A DNA stretch of 64,000 nucleotides. It comes from Charina bottae. Lineage: Eukaryota; Chordata; Lepidosauria; Squamata; Charinaidae. The stretch is taken from positions 55,073,501-55,137,500 of the forward strand of contig JALMGJ010000006.1 in the NCBI GenBank assembly GCA_023362775.1. The letters run 5' to 3'. Positions within the stretch are counted from its first letter, which is position 1; every line of letters begins with the position of its first letter. The notes under the pieces were generated by a model. That model had not been told where the DNA came from, made no database searches, and worked only from the letters and a program-made list of their open reading frames with translations. The translations under genes and the position numbers were made by a program. Positions 32,528 through 45,428 of this stretch are shown here, piece by piece.

Positions 32528-33714
32528 TGATTCGACTTCCGGGTGTTGAGGTGGCTGGTGCGCCGAGCAGAAAGCTCCGTGGTTTTTTCCGTTTGCGGCA
32601 ATTTAAAAAGAAAAAAATCGCTGAAAAATCGCCCTCGAAGAGAGGGCAAGCAGAAGATTGCTCACAGAAGGGTCGTCGGATCACCGCTCTCTCCCAACCC
32701 CCGTTTTTCCACCACGGGAGAAGGGAGATTGAAGCGGTGAAAGACAGCTGGAACTGACAACCGAAGCTCTGCGGAAACCGCGATTCTTCAAGATAAGTAG
32801 CACAGCACCCAACCTTTTAGACACATATTTTTATTTTTAAATATTATTTGCCTATTAGCCTCTAAGATTTGTCTCTGGACTTGATTTATAAATGCTGGTG
32901 TTTTATTTCTTTCCTGTCAAAGGATTACTTAAACGGTGGAACCGGGAAGCTAATTGACTTTGCCAGAAACGGATTAAGTGACTTTCTCTTTTACTCTTAT
33001 TGTGGCTTGCTTTTACTCTTATGGTAATTGGAACTATTCTTTTTTTTCTTTGGACTAAGTTGCTTGGACTTGAATTTTTTATGGATTATTATGGAATAAT
33101 GAATTAATGATTTAATACCTTTTCTTATCAATTTGTGATTTTTATTATGAAAGAATCTTTTTGAATATTTCTTGAATTATATAAGTGGCTCTATAGAATT
33201 GTTATGATTTTTCTGGATCCCTTTTGTACAGAAAATTGGATTTCTGTATGCCTATTTTCATGGTAGCTGCTTTTTTTTATTCTTCTGAACACAAGCTGGC
33301 GTGAGAAACCTTGGGATTGTTTAGTTTTTTGTTGTTGTTATTATTTTGTCTACAATAGAGAAGGGGAAAAAAATAAAAGAAGCCTCTTTGTTCCTTTTTA
33401 TCTTTCATTCTTATACTTATATAGATATACAATTTTAATGGACTATATTTTAGCTATTTTGACAAGTGCATTTAAAGGATTATTTTTACTTTTTATAGTT
33501 TTTACTCCCTCTTTTTCCTAAAAGAATTATTAGCTCTTTTCTTTTGTTTTTGGTCCTCCCCTTTCCCTCTCTTCTTTTTCTCTTACAGGAAATTATTTAC
33601 ATTAAGACATCTACGGCATTGAGGAGGAAACAGGGGAAAAAAAGGAACTGGAAGGACATTTATTGTTTTTTCAATACCTGGAGCATCAATGGAGCCCCCC
33701 CCCCCCCGTTAGAG

Positions 33715-34361
33715 ATGAAAAAACTTCTGGAAGCAATGGCATCATTAAGTAAGAAAATGGAAGATTCAACGGCACAGAATAAACAGATGGAAGAACAAAT
33801 TGCATTCTTAGCTAAAAAAATTGATATGAAGATGGAAGAAATGAAGAAAGAGATAATTCATGAGATTAAACAAGATTTTAAAAATGAAGTGCAGACAGTA
33901 AAGGAGGTAGTGAATACTTTGTCAGGGGAATTTAAAGATGTGCAACACCAGATGCAAAAATTAGAGATTAATTAGAAGATGTTACTAAGGAACTGGATGC
34001 TACTAAAGAAATGGAATACAATTTGGATATTATAGAATTAGCAGAAATGAGAGAGAAGGAATATATTTTGAATGTGAGAGCAGCTTTAGAACAACCAAAT
34101 GAAGAAGAACAATTAAATGAGAATGCAAGAGAATGTATGGTTTTTGAATTACTTAAATTTCTAGAAATGAGAGAACAAGATTTGGATTTTGAAATAGATA
34201 AAGTTGCTAGAGTTAATTCATGGCATGCTAGAGAACAGAAGGTGTTTAAAGGACAAAAGTTAAGGATAACTTCTACTTTAAAAGTTAAAACATTTTTAGA
34301 GAAATATAAGATGGATATGAGGGAGGCACCAGGAGAACGCAAGAAGCATTTTATAGAATAG
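33715..34361 (+). pseudogene. ORF1-like gene of the half-L1
   Basis: From ATG 33715 the frame encodes a Lys/Glu-rich coiled coil (MASLSKKMEDSTAQNKQMEE, then KKIDMKMEEMKKEIIHEIKQ) to a stop at 33973. A shift near 33965 leads into the frame 34011-34361, which resembles the L1 ORF1 RNA-recognition domain (EMREKEYILNVRAALEQP, then FEIDKVARVNSWHAREQKV). It then jumps directly to FKGQKLRITSTLKVKTFLEK, the start of the ORF1 C-terminal domain. Compared with the ORF1 at 35517-35955, the segment between them (VPRDILVQFVRKKT and onward) is absent. In L1, ORF1 protein is a trimeric RNA chaperone. This version looks truncated and has one frameshift. Confidence 0.7.
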
Positions 34362-34850
34362 AACAGAAGTATGGAGTAGAGATAAATGGCTGATTTATAT
34401 GGATTTTTTATTGCTAAAATTGATGGATTGATAGAAAATGGATATGGTAGAAAATGATAAATTGATATGTTTATTAAAAGAAAATTTAAATTGTTATAAC
34501 TGTTACTTTCTCAAAGAGTAGAAATTATTGATGGACTATTTGGGAAATGCAAGAGGGCCAAAGCTTGTATGTGGATTTGTAGATTAAAGTATAGGTGGAT
34601 TGATGTATTAGACAGGAAATGTTTTTTAATGTCATATGTAGACCTAGCATGTAAGATAAATTCTATAAATTACTATGACCGGGGACAAATCGGAAGTGGA
34701 TTACTTTCTATGTATCATCCTTTTTTCTCTATTCCTTTCCTTTCCTTTACTTCACTTTTTCTTTTCTTTTTCTTTTTGATTTGTATTTGTATTTGTATTT
34801 CTTTCTCTGTTTCTAACTTTTAACTATGTATATTCAAAATCCAATAATAA

Positions 34851-34856
<6 letters not shown>

Positions 34857-34896
<40 letters not shown>
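34857..34896. repeat. (AT)n microsatellite at half-L1 3' end
   Basis: About twenty AT units directly after the AATAAATA tail. Confidence 0.95.
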
Positions 34897-34900
<4 letters not shown>

Positions 34901-35004
34901 AAGGGTATAGAGAAAGCAAACGAGGAAAAAAAAGGAGAAGCTTGCCATTTACCTTCAGCTTTGTAATTGATTTACTTTTACTTTTGGATTATAAATTTTA
35001 AAAA

Positions 35005-35956
35005 ATGGTGACCACCAGAAAAGTTGCAAAGCAGGGTGAAGGAAGAAGTTTGTTAGAGCAACTGACAGAAAAGGGAATTACTCCAGAAATGTTACAAAAA
35101 TTATTTGAAGAGATGGGAAAGCAGGTATCTGAATCTGTCAAATCTGTCAAAAGTGAGCTGGTTACATTTGAAGAGAGAATGGAAAAAAGTTTTTTAAAGA
35201 TGAAAGAGGAGATGAAAGAAAAAGTTACAAAAAATGAAGAATCTATAGAGCACCTTACAGGAGAAGTTAAAACAAATTAATGACAAAGTGGAAATTTTAG
35301 AAAGTAAAACAGGAATAATAAACAGGGAGATGGAAAAGACAGTCTGGTGTTACTGGAATTGAGAGAAAAAGAAATCTGCTTGAAACTTAAAGCAGTTCTA
35401 GAGAATCCTGGAGAAGACACTAGAGAAAAGATTGCTCAGTCTTTAACAAATGTTCTGGTATGAGATGAAGATGATACAGAGGCAAAATCTAATAAAGTTT
35501 ATACTGTAGAGTCAATATGCAATTTGCAAAATTAAGAAATGTACCAAGGGATATTCTTGTGCAATTTGTCAGAAAAAAGACAAGAGATCACGTTTTGCAG
35601 CAGCGTTTTACTACCAGACTGAAGATTAACAGTGCAGATGTGATTGTACTTAAAGAAATCCCAATTAGAAAGAGTATTTCTTTTTGGCTGACAAGTTCAC
35701 ACAGAAAAAGATACCATTTCAATGGGATAAATTGGAAGTAGAGATCTTCACTTTTAAACACCATAGGTTCAGACTGAACTCAATCCAAAAAGCAAGAGAA
35801 TACTTAGAAAAGTTTAAAGGGGAACTGGAAGAAATGCAAATGGAAGTGACAAAGGGCCCCAGCACTCTGGACTCTGAACAGCTAGGAGAAGAAATTGAGG
35901 AGGAGACTAACATGTTAGGTGCTACAGGTATTGACTTTTCTAAGTTTTTGGTATAA
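35005..35956 (+). pseudogene. L1 ORF1, broken
   Basis: Starts at ATG 35005, preceded by an A-rich leader. The N-terminal frame (to 35280) is a coiled coil (SLLEQLTEKGITPEMLQKLF, then KSFLKMKEEMKEKVTKNEES). After a stop and frameshifts, frame 35517-35741 gives the RNA-recognition domain (FAKLRNVPRDILVQFVRKKT). Frame 35684-35956 gives the C-terminal domain (KIPFQWDKLEVEIFTFKHHR, then AREYLEKFKGELEEM) and an acidic tail. Domain order matches L1 ORF1p, an RNA-binding trimer needed for retrotransposition. At least two frameshifts prevent translation of a whole protein. Confidence 0.86.
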
Positions 35957-35962
35957 ATATCA

Positions 35963-36730
35963 ATTATGAATATCTAACATGGAATATAGATGGAGAAAAT
36001 GCTCGTCAAAAAAGAAAATTATTTCACAGTTTAAAAAAATTGAAACAAGATGTAGTTTGTCTTCAAGAAATACATATTAGAAAAGTATTTGATCTGTGAA
36101 AATTTGGGTGAAGAATTTATTTCAGCAGGATTTAAAAAGAGAAATGGAGTTGTTTTGTATATAAACCCCCAGTTACAACCAGAACTGATATTGACTGATA
36201 ATTATGGTAGAGATGTGGGGGTAGAAGCTACTTTGCATGGGGCCAAGACTTTGAAATGGGAATTTATGCTCCAAATGAAGACAAAGTTATTTTTTACAAA
36301 GGACTTATGGATAAATTAATGGACTTACCATATGAAAATTGGTGTATAATTGGGGCCTGGAATGGAGTAATTTGTCCACAAAAGGACAGAACCTCTGAGA
36401 AAGATATTAAAACAACACAAGGGAAATTACCCAAAGTGTTTTTTTTTGACATGATGGACAATTTAGAGCTGGTAGATGCATGGAGACACAAAACTGGTGA
36501 TGCAAAAGAATATACTTATTTTTCAGAAAGACATAGATCTTTTCAAAGAATTGATATGTTTTGGATATCTAAGAATTTGGCTACTAATGTTCACAAAGTG
36601 GAGTTATTGCCAGACTTTTTCAGACCACAATCCAGTGACTTTAGTATTTAAAAAGAAAATCAGTTCCTTCAGATGGAGGATAAATGAAACATTGTTGCAG
36701 AAAGAAACAGTAATGGAAGACTGTAAAAAG
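35963..36730 (+). pseudogene. L1 ORF2 endonuclease, broken and cut by the insertion end
   Basis: The start reads YLTWNIDGENARQKRK with the catalytic Asn. Then come DVVCLQEIHIRK with the catalytic Glu (36050-36085), MGIYAPNED (36256), WCIIGAWNGVI (36340-36370), where the usual GD(F/W)N Asp is Ala, and FSDHNPVTLVF (36615-36650), the SDH motif in a shifted frame. The segment stops at 36730, at the target duplication. This end is where the second primer of twin priming annealed to the L1 RNA, so reverse transcriptase was never included on this side. Confidence 0.86.
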
Positions 36731-36745
36731 AAATATGTTGCTTTC

Positions 36746-39700
36746 AATCACTCTTTCATTCTACTCCATTTCTACACCAGTTTGCCATTTTTTCCCCAAA
36801 ATGAATGAAATTGCTGACTATTACTAAAAAACAAACAAAAATCTGGGGTAGGGGAAAAATACAATTTTTTTACCACCTTCAAAAAATCAAAAACCCAAAC
36901 AGTAGAGATGGAAGAGAATACAGTATATTAGAAAAGCTAGAATTTCTGAACTCAAAACATTTGCATTCAGATATGCTTCTGAAATCTGGATACAATGATA
37001 AACATTCAAATAGATTTGAAAAACTGGGATGAAAAACTGGAGTTACATTTTCTCGTGAGATTGTCAGAATACCCTACACCTACCATAAGAAGATTCTTTC
37101 ACATAAAGTTGGCACTTTCATGATGTAACTGGCATGTTGGAACATCAGAACAGTTTGGATTTCATTCAAGATCTGAGGAAACATTTGGACCAAGTTTCCT
37201 TTTGTTAGAGGTGTTTTTTCCCCCCATCAGTGTGCTACAAGCAGATGTTATTGTAAAACCCTGAAATATGTTGTCATCTCTGAAGTAATAATTGTTTAAG
37301 CCATTTCTCAGTTATTGCACATTGTTGTTTGGGAGCCAAGCTAATGTTCCATATCCGTTCCCTTTTGGTTTCTTCCAAGCGTCTTCTGTTTATGAAGATT
37401 TTTTTTTCTGGGTGAATTTCTTTATAATGCTTTCCAAGTGCCATCTATCACAATATTACCTATCTGTAAAACTGCATCCATTTCAGATTTTTAAAAAAAA
37501 TCAGGAAAGAAAGGCTGGCAATGAAATCATTGTCATGTCTACTCATATATAAGCCCCATTGCTTCCTTTCAGAAAAGTGATATATGCAGCTTAAGAATGT
37601 TTCTAAACCAGTAGTAAGATTTGATGGTGGAGGTTACAATAAAATAAGTTTGTCTGAAAAGAATCTGAGATCCACAGTGGATGAAGCAAGGATGAAAAGA
37701 GGACAGAACTGTGCCATACATACGAGCAGGGCTGGAATTTTGTTTAGGATTTCTTTTTTTCTGGTTTGGGGTTGGGGGATAGAAAGTGGGGGTTTTCTCT
37801 GCTTTTAAACACCACGTTAAGCCTCTTTTAACAATGTGATTTGCCAAAATAAAATACATCATGACCCAAATAAGCACTGAGTTCATCAGAAAACATTGGG
37901 GCAATGTTGTGTACAAAACCGCATGTATTAGGGAAAAGGGGTATAAGATGCATATTCCAGGAATAGATGTGCATGAAAACCAATGTGAATTTATATAACT
38001 TTTAAAAAATTGAAGAGACCAGGCTGAAATCTGAATACAAATGTGGATATAGACAGACAATAGGAACTCATGCACAAAGACACACAGACACACACACACA
38101 CACCTATCATCTCCTCTAAAACTATAGGTAGATTGCAAGTGGTTAGACCACCTTTCCCTACTGACTACCTCTGAAGCCCAGAACTACAGTGGACTGCTAT
38201 AGGAGTTCTATGGGAGCTCTCTGCAGACATAAACATGTTGGTTGTGAGGTAGCAGCACAAAGGAAAGCAAGTCTAGACAGCAGCATGCACAGGGAAGCTG
38301 AGAGAATGTCACAAGTCTTTTTTGCTCCTTTCCCTGAAACAGCAAAAGCCAGCTGACATCACCTTATTTGGAAATATTTTCCATACGTTCAGGACTGTCC
38401 ACAGGGAATGTCAAAAACCTCCAGATGGCAGCCACAACCATGCAATTAAAGCCCTGCCCCTTTTATATGTGTACCACCATTCTTGTCCTTTTTGACCCCT
38501 TCCCTGCAGAGCCCCTTGTATATGTTTTGGTGCTGCTCACCAATTCCTTCCACTATGTTAGTTTCAGGAAGCATCAGGGTGATGCGAACCTGGTGGTCAA
38601 GGTGTTGATGTTCCTTCTGCCACTTGCAGTGCCATAAAAAGGGAATAACGACAAACCCGCCCTAGGGACAATGCTGGAGAATGCCTTGCTGTGTTTCAGG
38701 TATTTAATGAAATGTCCTCACAAACAGGATACAGAGTTTTGAGGTTCCCAGCTTTAGAGCAAAATGCTCTTTGCTAAACCCCTTCTCTGTAATGAAGTCC
38801 TCTGAAGATAATTGGCAATAGCGGCTTATCACAATATTGGTCAGCTGGAAGTATCATAACAACGTTTGGGAAATGAATGTGATGGGCAAACCATCAGTAT
38901 GTACAGAATGCCAGACCAAGCAAAGGATATTAAGAGGGGACTTTATAAAGAAATACTCCGGGGTATTTGCTTACGAAGTGAATATCAGTTCTTGGCTCAT
39001 CTTTTTCCTCTCCACACACCATTCATATGGTTGGAGACAGATCAAAGGAATTGAATAATTTGCTTCCTCCATATAGAGATGGACCTTGTCAATTGCAGCA
39101 TGTGTATGAAACCATTACTTCACAAACTGGCCAATAGTATACTGTATAAAAATCTGATTTCAGACATACCCAATTCTAAATTAGTGGCCTTTCATGGGTA
39201 AAAACAGAACCAAGGGATAACTAGTTCCAGTGCCTACAAGGATGAGGAAGAAATTTTGTTTCTTCCATATTTTAAAGCAAACTGATGTATTCTCTGATTA
39301 ATACTGCAATGCCATTTTTTGGCTCAAAACTGCATATAGATCCCACCTCGAGTTAGTCTTTTCCCCCTGAACTAGATAAGTATTAGATGTACTATTTCCA
39401 TCTCTGTGAGTCAGAAATTGGCCTGAAATTTAAAATAGCATAATGTTTGAAAGCAGGCCTTTTAATGAAGCAATGTTAGCCTTTCTTCAGTAAATATGGT
39501 TTTGAATGCTCAGATCTTTGATAGTACAGTATCTCATGTATTTGAAGAGATATTCAAATATACAGTCAAATATTCTAATCGTATCCCATGTAGTAAGTGT
39601 GGTGGGACTTGTTATGTAGTAGATAAACATCTTTTTTTGTTTTGATTTTCTTTTCATGTGCAATTGTTCACTTTTGATACATCTGGACATCTTAGTTTTC

Positions 39701-42272
39701 ATGCACTTACATGTTGGACTCTTGTTATGTTAACAAATCATTCCTCACCCTTCATTTGATTCAATATACAGAAAATATTAAGCCCAATTATTAATCAGCT
39801 TGTAACTACACTGAAGAATATATTGTTATATTTTTAGCAGGGCAGGCTTATGACAAAAATAATTGATTGCAAGTTTTTTTCTCATACCAAGAGGCCTGGA
39901 AATATTCTGTTATATTGATTAAAAGCTCAGCTTTCTTATGTGCAAGGGAGATTGTTTGTTGGTCTGGCAGCTTGCCAGCACAGAGCACCAGGGGCTCAAG
40001 ATAAACTAACAAGTTTATTTTAAAAATTAAATATTGTATTGATTTGTATTTTTTATTACATTTATCACAGTGAGTTGGACTCAGGCTGCACCATATTTTT
40101 CTTCCACTGGGGAGGAAAAAACCCTCTTGCTTAATATGTTTTTGAAAACACACACACACACACACTCAACAGTTTATAGAACCATATGAATATTGCTAGC
40201 ATTTGTTAGTTTTCAGGATCCAAAAAAATTAGATACCTAAACATTCCCACTGTAATTCTGAATTAAAACCTTTACCATTTTGGAACAAGTTAAACTCTCT
40301 GGAGGAATCTGCAGGTGAACTATTCATATTTAACAAGTCCCAGTCCTATCCTTCCTCATTTCAAGACAATTTAATTTTGTTTTTCCTTCTACAGTTGCAT
40401 TTAAACCTCCCACCTTAACTACATCATTATTACTGGAGGGGGGGGTGAAGTTCTGCAACATTTATCTTTTCTATTTTGTCAACTGATCACACTGTCCTGG
40501 GGAGCTACACAGGTATTATCAATCCTCTAAGGATGTGAACTGAATGTTCTCATTGTCCAACAAGAAAACTTTACCTTTGATTTGGCATTCTTCCTACATC
40601 ACTTATGTTCAATCGAAGTTGGCTTCTGAATATATTTTTGGAAAATCAAATTTTTAATACAACACAGTCCTAAACTGTAGAGAACCACAGAGATGACCTT
40701 GGAGAAACTATATGGAGATGGTTACAAAAACATGCTTTAAGCTCAGGAAACAAAGAAAACATTAGGAAGAAATTCAGACTGGTTCCACCCTAATTCCCTG
40801 TGATATAAGAAGGAGGGAAGGGAAAATGCAGTCAAACTTTCAAGACTGTTACTTTAGCCTATATCAATAAAATATAGCTCCAGTCAAACTTGGGGACAAA
40901 GTTTTGTGATCTGGCCCACCTCAAAGTGCTGACTGAATCTCACAGTCTCTCATTTTTTACCCTAATATTTGTCCATTGTATTTCTAAACAACCTAAGCCA
41001 CTGCAGTGATACAAATTATGTTTAATTAGAATATTTGTTATTTAAAAAATAAATTGGAAGCAGGCAACCAATCACCCTCCTCTCACATCATCTTTATTGA
41101 CAAAAACGCCTTTGGCATCAGGAAATTAGCTCCACGGGCATTCTTAGGCTACCTGCAGGAGAGAGCAGAGAACCTCCTGGGTAGCTAGAAGATATGTAGT
41201 GAGAAATATCACCAGTTATTTGCTAAATTCTACTCAGGTAATACAAGCAATTGTTGAATTCTTCACACAAACCATCTTTTCTCCTCTGTTTCTCCCCTAA
41301 GTCACACTCTGGTTCATCAAAAATATAGTGCAACTCTACACATATCTAGGCAAGGAAGTTGTATGTAGTTTCCTTGAGTTGTACTATTTGAAGGTTTCCA
41401 TGAAGACCGAACACTGCACCACCAGGTTCAAACTCATTGAGAAGCCTTCACTGAGACACCAATTCAACAACATCTGGAGAGCCCACCATGGACCACAATT
41501 CTTGCCAATGTGAAACAGAAGGACAGAAGAACCACTTACTTACCTGATGCTACCTTATGGTATAATCAGATTTATTCACATGTCTTTCTGTAGAATTGGA
41601 AAAAATTACTGAAGGGAGCAAACTCAGCAATTCAAATTGTTACTACATCTTTTCCATAAAGTTGGCAGCAGTACTGAGGAATGCATTCAAATAGTTATGT
41701 CTAGCATGCCATCTGCAATGGCTTCTCAGCCAGTTAGGTTTATGTATATGCCTTGTTTACATTGTGACTACTACAGCACACGTTGTGCATGGTTATCATT
41801 GAAAAATGTGTAGAAACTCCCATTTGTGCAAAGTGCAGCAGTCTCCTAATCAGTGCACATTGCAGCATAACATGGTGTCCATGTTAAAAGATCTACACTG
41901 ATTTCTTTGTTCATTTTACTATGTGTATGCCACTCTTCCAAACCAAGTTTTCCCTGGTTAACAATATCTTAAATCACAATTTTCTTTTAATAACAATAAT
42001 TAAATTTAAAACACACAGGTAAGGAAAACAATTAATTAAAATAACAATAGTAAGAAAAGCCAGAGTACCTGCCAGTTGTTTCCTGGGTACGTTGAAGGTT
42101 TTGGTATTAATCTTTAAAGTCATAGGTAATTTAGGTCATGTATGTGAGGGACTACATTGCTATCACTTTCCTTGAGTATTTAATGCAAATAGAAATTCAG
42201 AATATAAATAGAAGGAAACCACACAGGCAGTTAAAGCACAAGAGGAAAATAGGAAGAAAATATATATTGCTG
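36746..42272. other. Long stretch without recognisable gene or element
   Basis: 5.5 kb of AT-rich DNA. It contains short CA repeats (38088-38103, 40149-40164). Frames such as 37569-38138 (minus), 38368-38637 and 39848-40165 show no domain and partly run through microsatellite. The stretch 38420-38460 (GATGGCAGCCACAACCATGC) looks like an old repeat I cannot name. Confidence 0.5.
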
Positions 42273-42275
42273 TTG

Positions 42276-42278
<3 letters not shown>

Positions 42279-42313
<35 letters not shown>
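42279..42313. repeat. (TA)n microsatellite
   Basis: About seventeen TA units. Confidence 0.95.
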
Positions 42314-42316
<3 letters not shown>

Positions 42317-43134
42317 TATTCGACTGGGTCAAAAGATGGAATTTGATTGGCAATAGGAAAAATAGGCAAAGGAAATTTCCTCTTCATTCATGTCTACAGG
42401 GGGCAAGCTGCAACACTAAGCTCCATGATGGTCCCAAATTCTTATTTCGGCCACCTCCATACCCCTCCAATCACAAATGCCCAAAGTTGGTGGCATGGTA
42501 CCTGACATTTTGTCGTGAAAAACAAACAAAAACTGAAGGTCAAGTCCTAAAATAAGATTTAAAAACAAAACAAAACCCCAAACTCCCCTTCCCAATTCCA
42601 GAGATAAAGCAAACCCAGGCCCATCTCAGGTACCTGTCTACATATTTACTTTAGATTTTCCCATCCTGTTCTCCTGTGCCTGAAAGGTTGTCCATTCTTG
42701 TCTTATGCTGTCTCACAAAACTATCAATGAGGCTGAGGAAGCAGTTATTGTCTGGAATATTACATTCCCTGAAAAAAAAAGTATTTTGAATTTGTAACCC
42801 CTTTAGTGAATTATTAAATAGGTTATAGAGAGAGTTCCAATAAAGCTTCCAAAGAAAATTACATTATTCAAGAAATTTGCTGTTACATTTGGCTACAATT
42901 TTTCTTGATCAAACTGAGTCCTGAAGAAACAGATCTAAAGTAGATAAAAAACATTTAATCTCTAGCAAAAGGATGGATAAAACGGTTTTATTTTTTGAAA
43001 TATACCTGTGAGTTAACTACTATTGGTGAAATGGTAATAAGGATTTTAATTATTTCCCATCTGTTGGGATTTTAATTAGTCAGCTACAGTATGGCTAATT
43101 TCTATAATCATTTTATTCTCTATTCCTTAGAAGA
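42314..43134. other. No recognisable feature
   Basis: Nothing recognised. Confidence 0.5.
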
Positions 43135-43233
43135 CTGGATGGATGGATGGATGGATGGATGGATGGATGGATGGATGGGCGGGCAGGCGGGTGGGCGGGC
43201 GGGCGGGCAGGCAGGCAGGCAGGCAGGCAGGCA
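43135..43233. repeat. Compound microsatellite (GGAT)n(GGGC)n(GGCA)n
   Basis: Ten GGAT units pass into GGGC/GGCG variants and then about nine GGCA units. The plus frame through it (repeats of Trp-Met-Asp-Gly) is an artefact. Confidence 0.95.
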
Positions 43234-45428
43234 GCCATATATCAATATAGATATATGCCCATTGGTTTTATGATATACAGGCAATTCCAAAATTCAGGAA
43301 AATCATAAAGTATGAATCTCATTGGGTATTAATATTTCAGAATAAGTGGTAGAACATGGTAGAAGGACCATTTTCTTGCACATGCAAAAGATCATGGAGA
43401 ATTCATTTCAAAAAAATTATTGTCACAGCATTTATTTCAAACAATTATTGTCACTGGAGATGGCCCAGATTGTACTATAGGCCCTACTGAACATTTAATG
43501 GATCTACTCAATACTGACTTTTCTTTGCATACTTATACTTGATCTCACAGCCTCAGAAGTTAAAGTAAGCATAAATTCTGTGCTATCTAAAGGAATTACA
43601 GAGGTACAGTATATCAGTATATTTCCCAGCCTTTCAGAACTCTTTAATCACAGATGGCCAGTTATATACAGTACATATCTGGTCAATATTGTTTCTTCTA
43701 ATTTTTAGATTAAAAAATAAGATGAGACATGCATACTAGATGTGATATTGCTTGCACAATGGAAGGGAAATATAATTCTCCCATTTGAGGTGGAGAAATT
43801 ATCATTTTGGAATATTAAAATATATGAAAAAATAATAATTTTAATACTTTTAATAGATATAAAGTCACTGTGATATTTTATAAAATATATTATGCACATC
43901 TTTGGTTGCTCATATACATATGTGTGATGTGTAAGATTGAAAAGTATATTTCTTCAGGTAACAATTATGAATTTATTAACTGACTTTACTTTAACATGTT
44001 CTTAACCCTGACATATAGGTTTTTTTACCTTTCAAATATTCATTTTTTTAAAATGGACTTTTTCCAAACATAAAAACTGTATCTATATGTTTAATTTGAA
44101 AAGAAATTACTCCATAACTATATCTCTTTTTTTTGTATTTTTTTCTGCAGAGGTGGGGAGAAAAGGTCCTTGGGGGGAAAAAACAGAAAAAAGTTAACAA
44201 AGTAAAAACACTCAAGTGTTTTCATTTATTTCCTGGGCCTTCACTAAGTATGCAACAGAAAGTATTGGGAATTTTGGTAGCTCTTCTAACATATTCTAAT
44301 TTATGCATCAATTGAAGTTAAAATGCCGACACAGTATCACATTTCTTCACAGGCTAATAAGATTCAGCAGCAGTAAACCAGAGCGAGCTATAACCTTATT
44401 TCAAGCCAACTGACATTTCTTGATATTTTATGTGTCTTTGAAACTATGGAAGCACGTTTTGCAGTAAGGACATGAAGCAAAATAAAATCTATATAATCTT
44501 ATTCAGTTTTTCTGAGCACACTTCAGGAAGACAAGAAGAGACTCCGGTGACACAACGTAGGCCAATTGTTTCACTTATCAAAACCAGCTAACTTAAGTCC
44601 TAAACAAATCCGGCTGTGTGGTTGTTTTGACCTCTTATTGAGTTGTAGTCAATTGTCACTTTGACTCACATTTTTATATGAAGAAGTCTAGAGATTATTG
44701 CATTGCAAGTGGAGGTTTATAAGGCTAAGTGTCCCATTTGTCAGCCTTTAGATTACTGCACATTATCTGGAATACAGGAGTTCTCTAGTTAATTATCAAA
44801 TGAAAATATAGTGCATATGCAGGAGAGTAATATATCATGAACATTTTTTGTGTTGCAAAAAGTGAGAAGACCTATTTATTTATCTGGAATACTTATAGCA
44901 ACTTCTTTTTTAAAAAACAATTCATTAAATTCTTACATAAAATAATTAAACTGACTCTCAACCAAGAATAATTCAGGGCAAGATCTTTCTAGGATCAGTG
45001 GTAGATTCCTGCAGAACTGCAAAACCACACTCCCTAAAGAGATCTGCTGACGCTCTAGTTGGTTTCCATGCCCATTAGAATTCTTTTTAAAATAAATAAA
45101 ATTGTGTGAATTTTTACAATATTTTAGTAATGCCCAATAATGTCTTGTGCTCTCAAATTAGAATGCTGAATGCAACCTGAATATGTCAAAATTTCATGGA
45201 TGTCACGTAAAAACACCAATCTTGCACAGGGTAAGAGCTAAGGCTGGTGAGGTAGGAAGCTCTCATCCTCAACTCAGAATCATTACAGTCTACTTTTCTC
45301 AACAAAGTTGCAACCCTGTTAATTTCTCATATTTTCTTTAAAAAGTATAGAAATTCACCAGATTAATTAGGGATAGGATAATTGTTGCATTTAATTTTAA
45401 GATTTATAAGATGATGAAGTAGTCGATT
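43234..45428. other. No gene; non-repetitive, even-composition DNA
   Basis: No repeat that I recognise. The part from about 44190 to 44780 is free of microsatellite and transposon sequence and might be conserved non-coding DNA, which cannot be decided from one genome. Confidence 0.45.

Larger units (their letters stand above)
32528..34905 (+). mobile_element. Non-autonomous L1 derivative (half-L1) with TSD
   Basis: TATAGAGAAAG is duplicated at 32517-32527 and 34906-34916, so this is one complete 2.38-kb insertion. It starts with an L1-type GC-rich 5' UTR (CGACTTCCGGGTGTTGAGG), has a long T-rich leader, an ORF1-like gene (33715-34361) and an L1-type 3' UTR rich in TTTTC ending in AATAATAAATAAAT and (AT)n. 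There is no endonuclease or reverse transcriptase. ORF1 itself lacks about 55 residues in the RNA-binding half. It must have been copied by an active L1. Confidence 0.78.
31012..36730 (-). mobile_element. Twin-primed L1 insertion (5' part inverted), 15-bp TSD
   Basis: Left flank AAATACGTTGCTTTC (30997-31011) and right flank AAATATGTTGCTTTC (36731-36745) are a 15-bp duplication with one mismatch. Between them, 31012-32088 is the L1 3' end on the minus strand. From about 32089 to 36730 is the L1 5' UTR, ORF1 and endonuclease on the plus strand, ending abruptly inside ORF2. At the join, the 5' end of each segment meets the other, the arrangement expected from twin priming. A half-L1 (32528-34905) and a LINE tail (31570-31779) were inserted later. 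Confidence 0.87.

Noticed and set aside
37569..38138. 189-codon minus-strand frame
   Set aside because: It reads through a CA repeat, has biased composition and no domain; frames of this length are expected by chance in 64 kb.
41060..41560. Possible processed pseudogene on the minus strand with an AATAAA-like end near 41095
   Set aside because: Translation in all minus frames gives frequent stops and no family I recognise; evidence is too thin.
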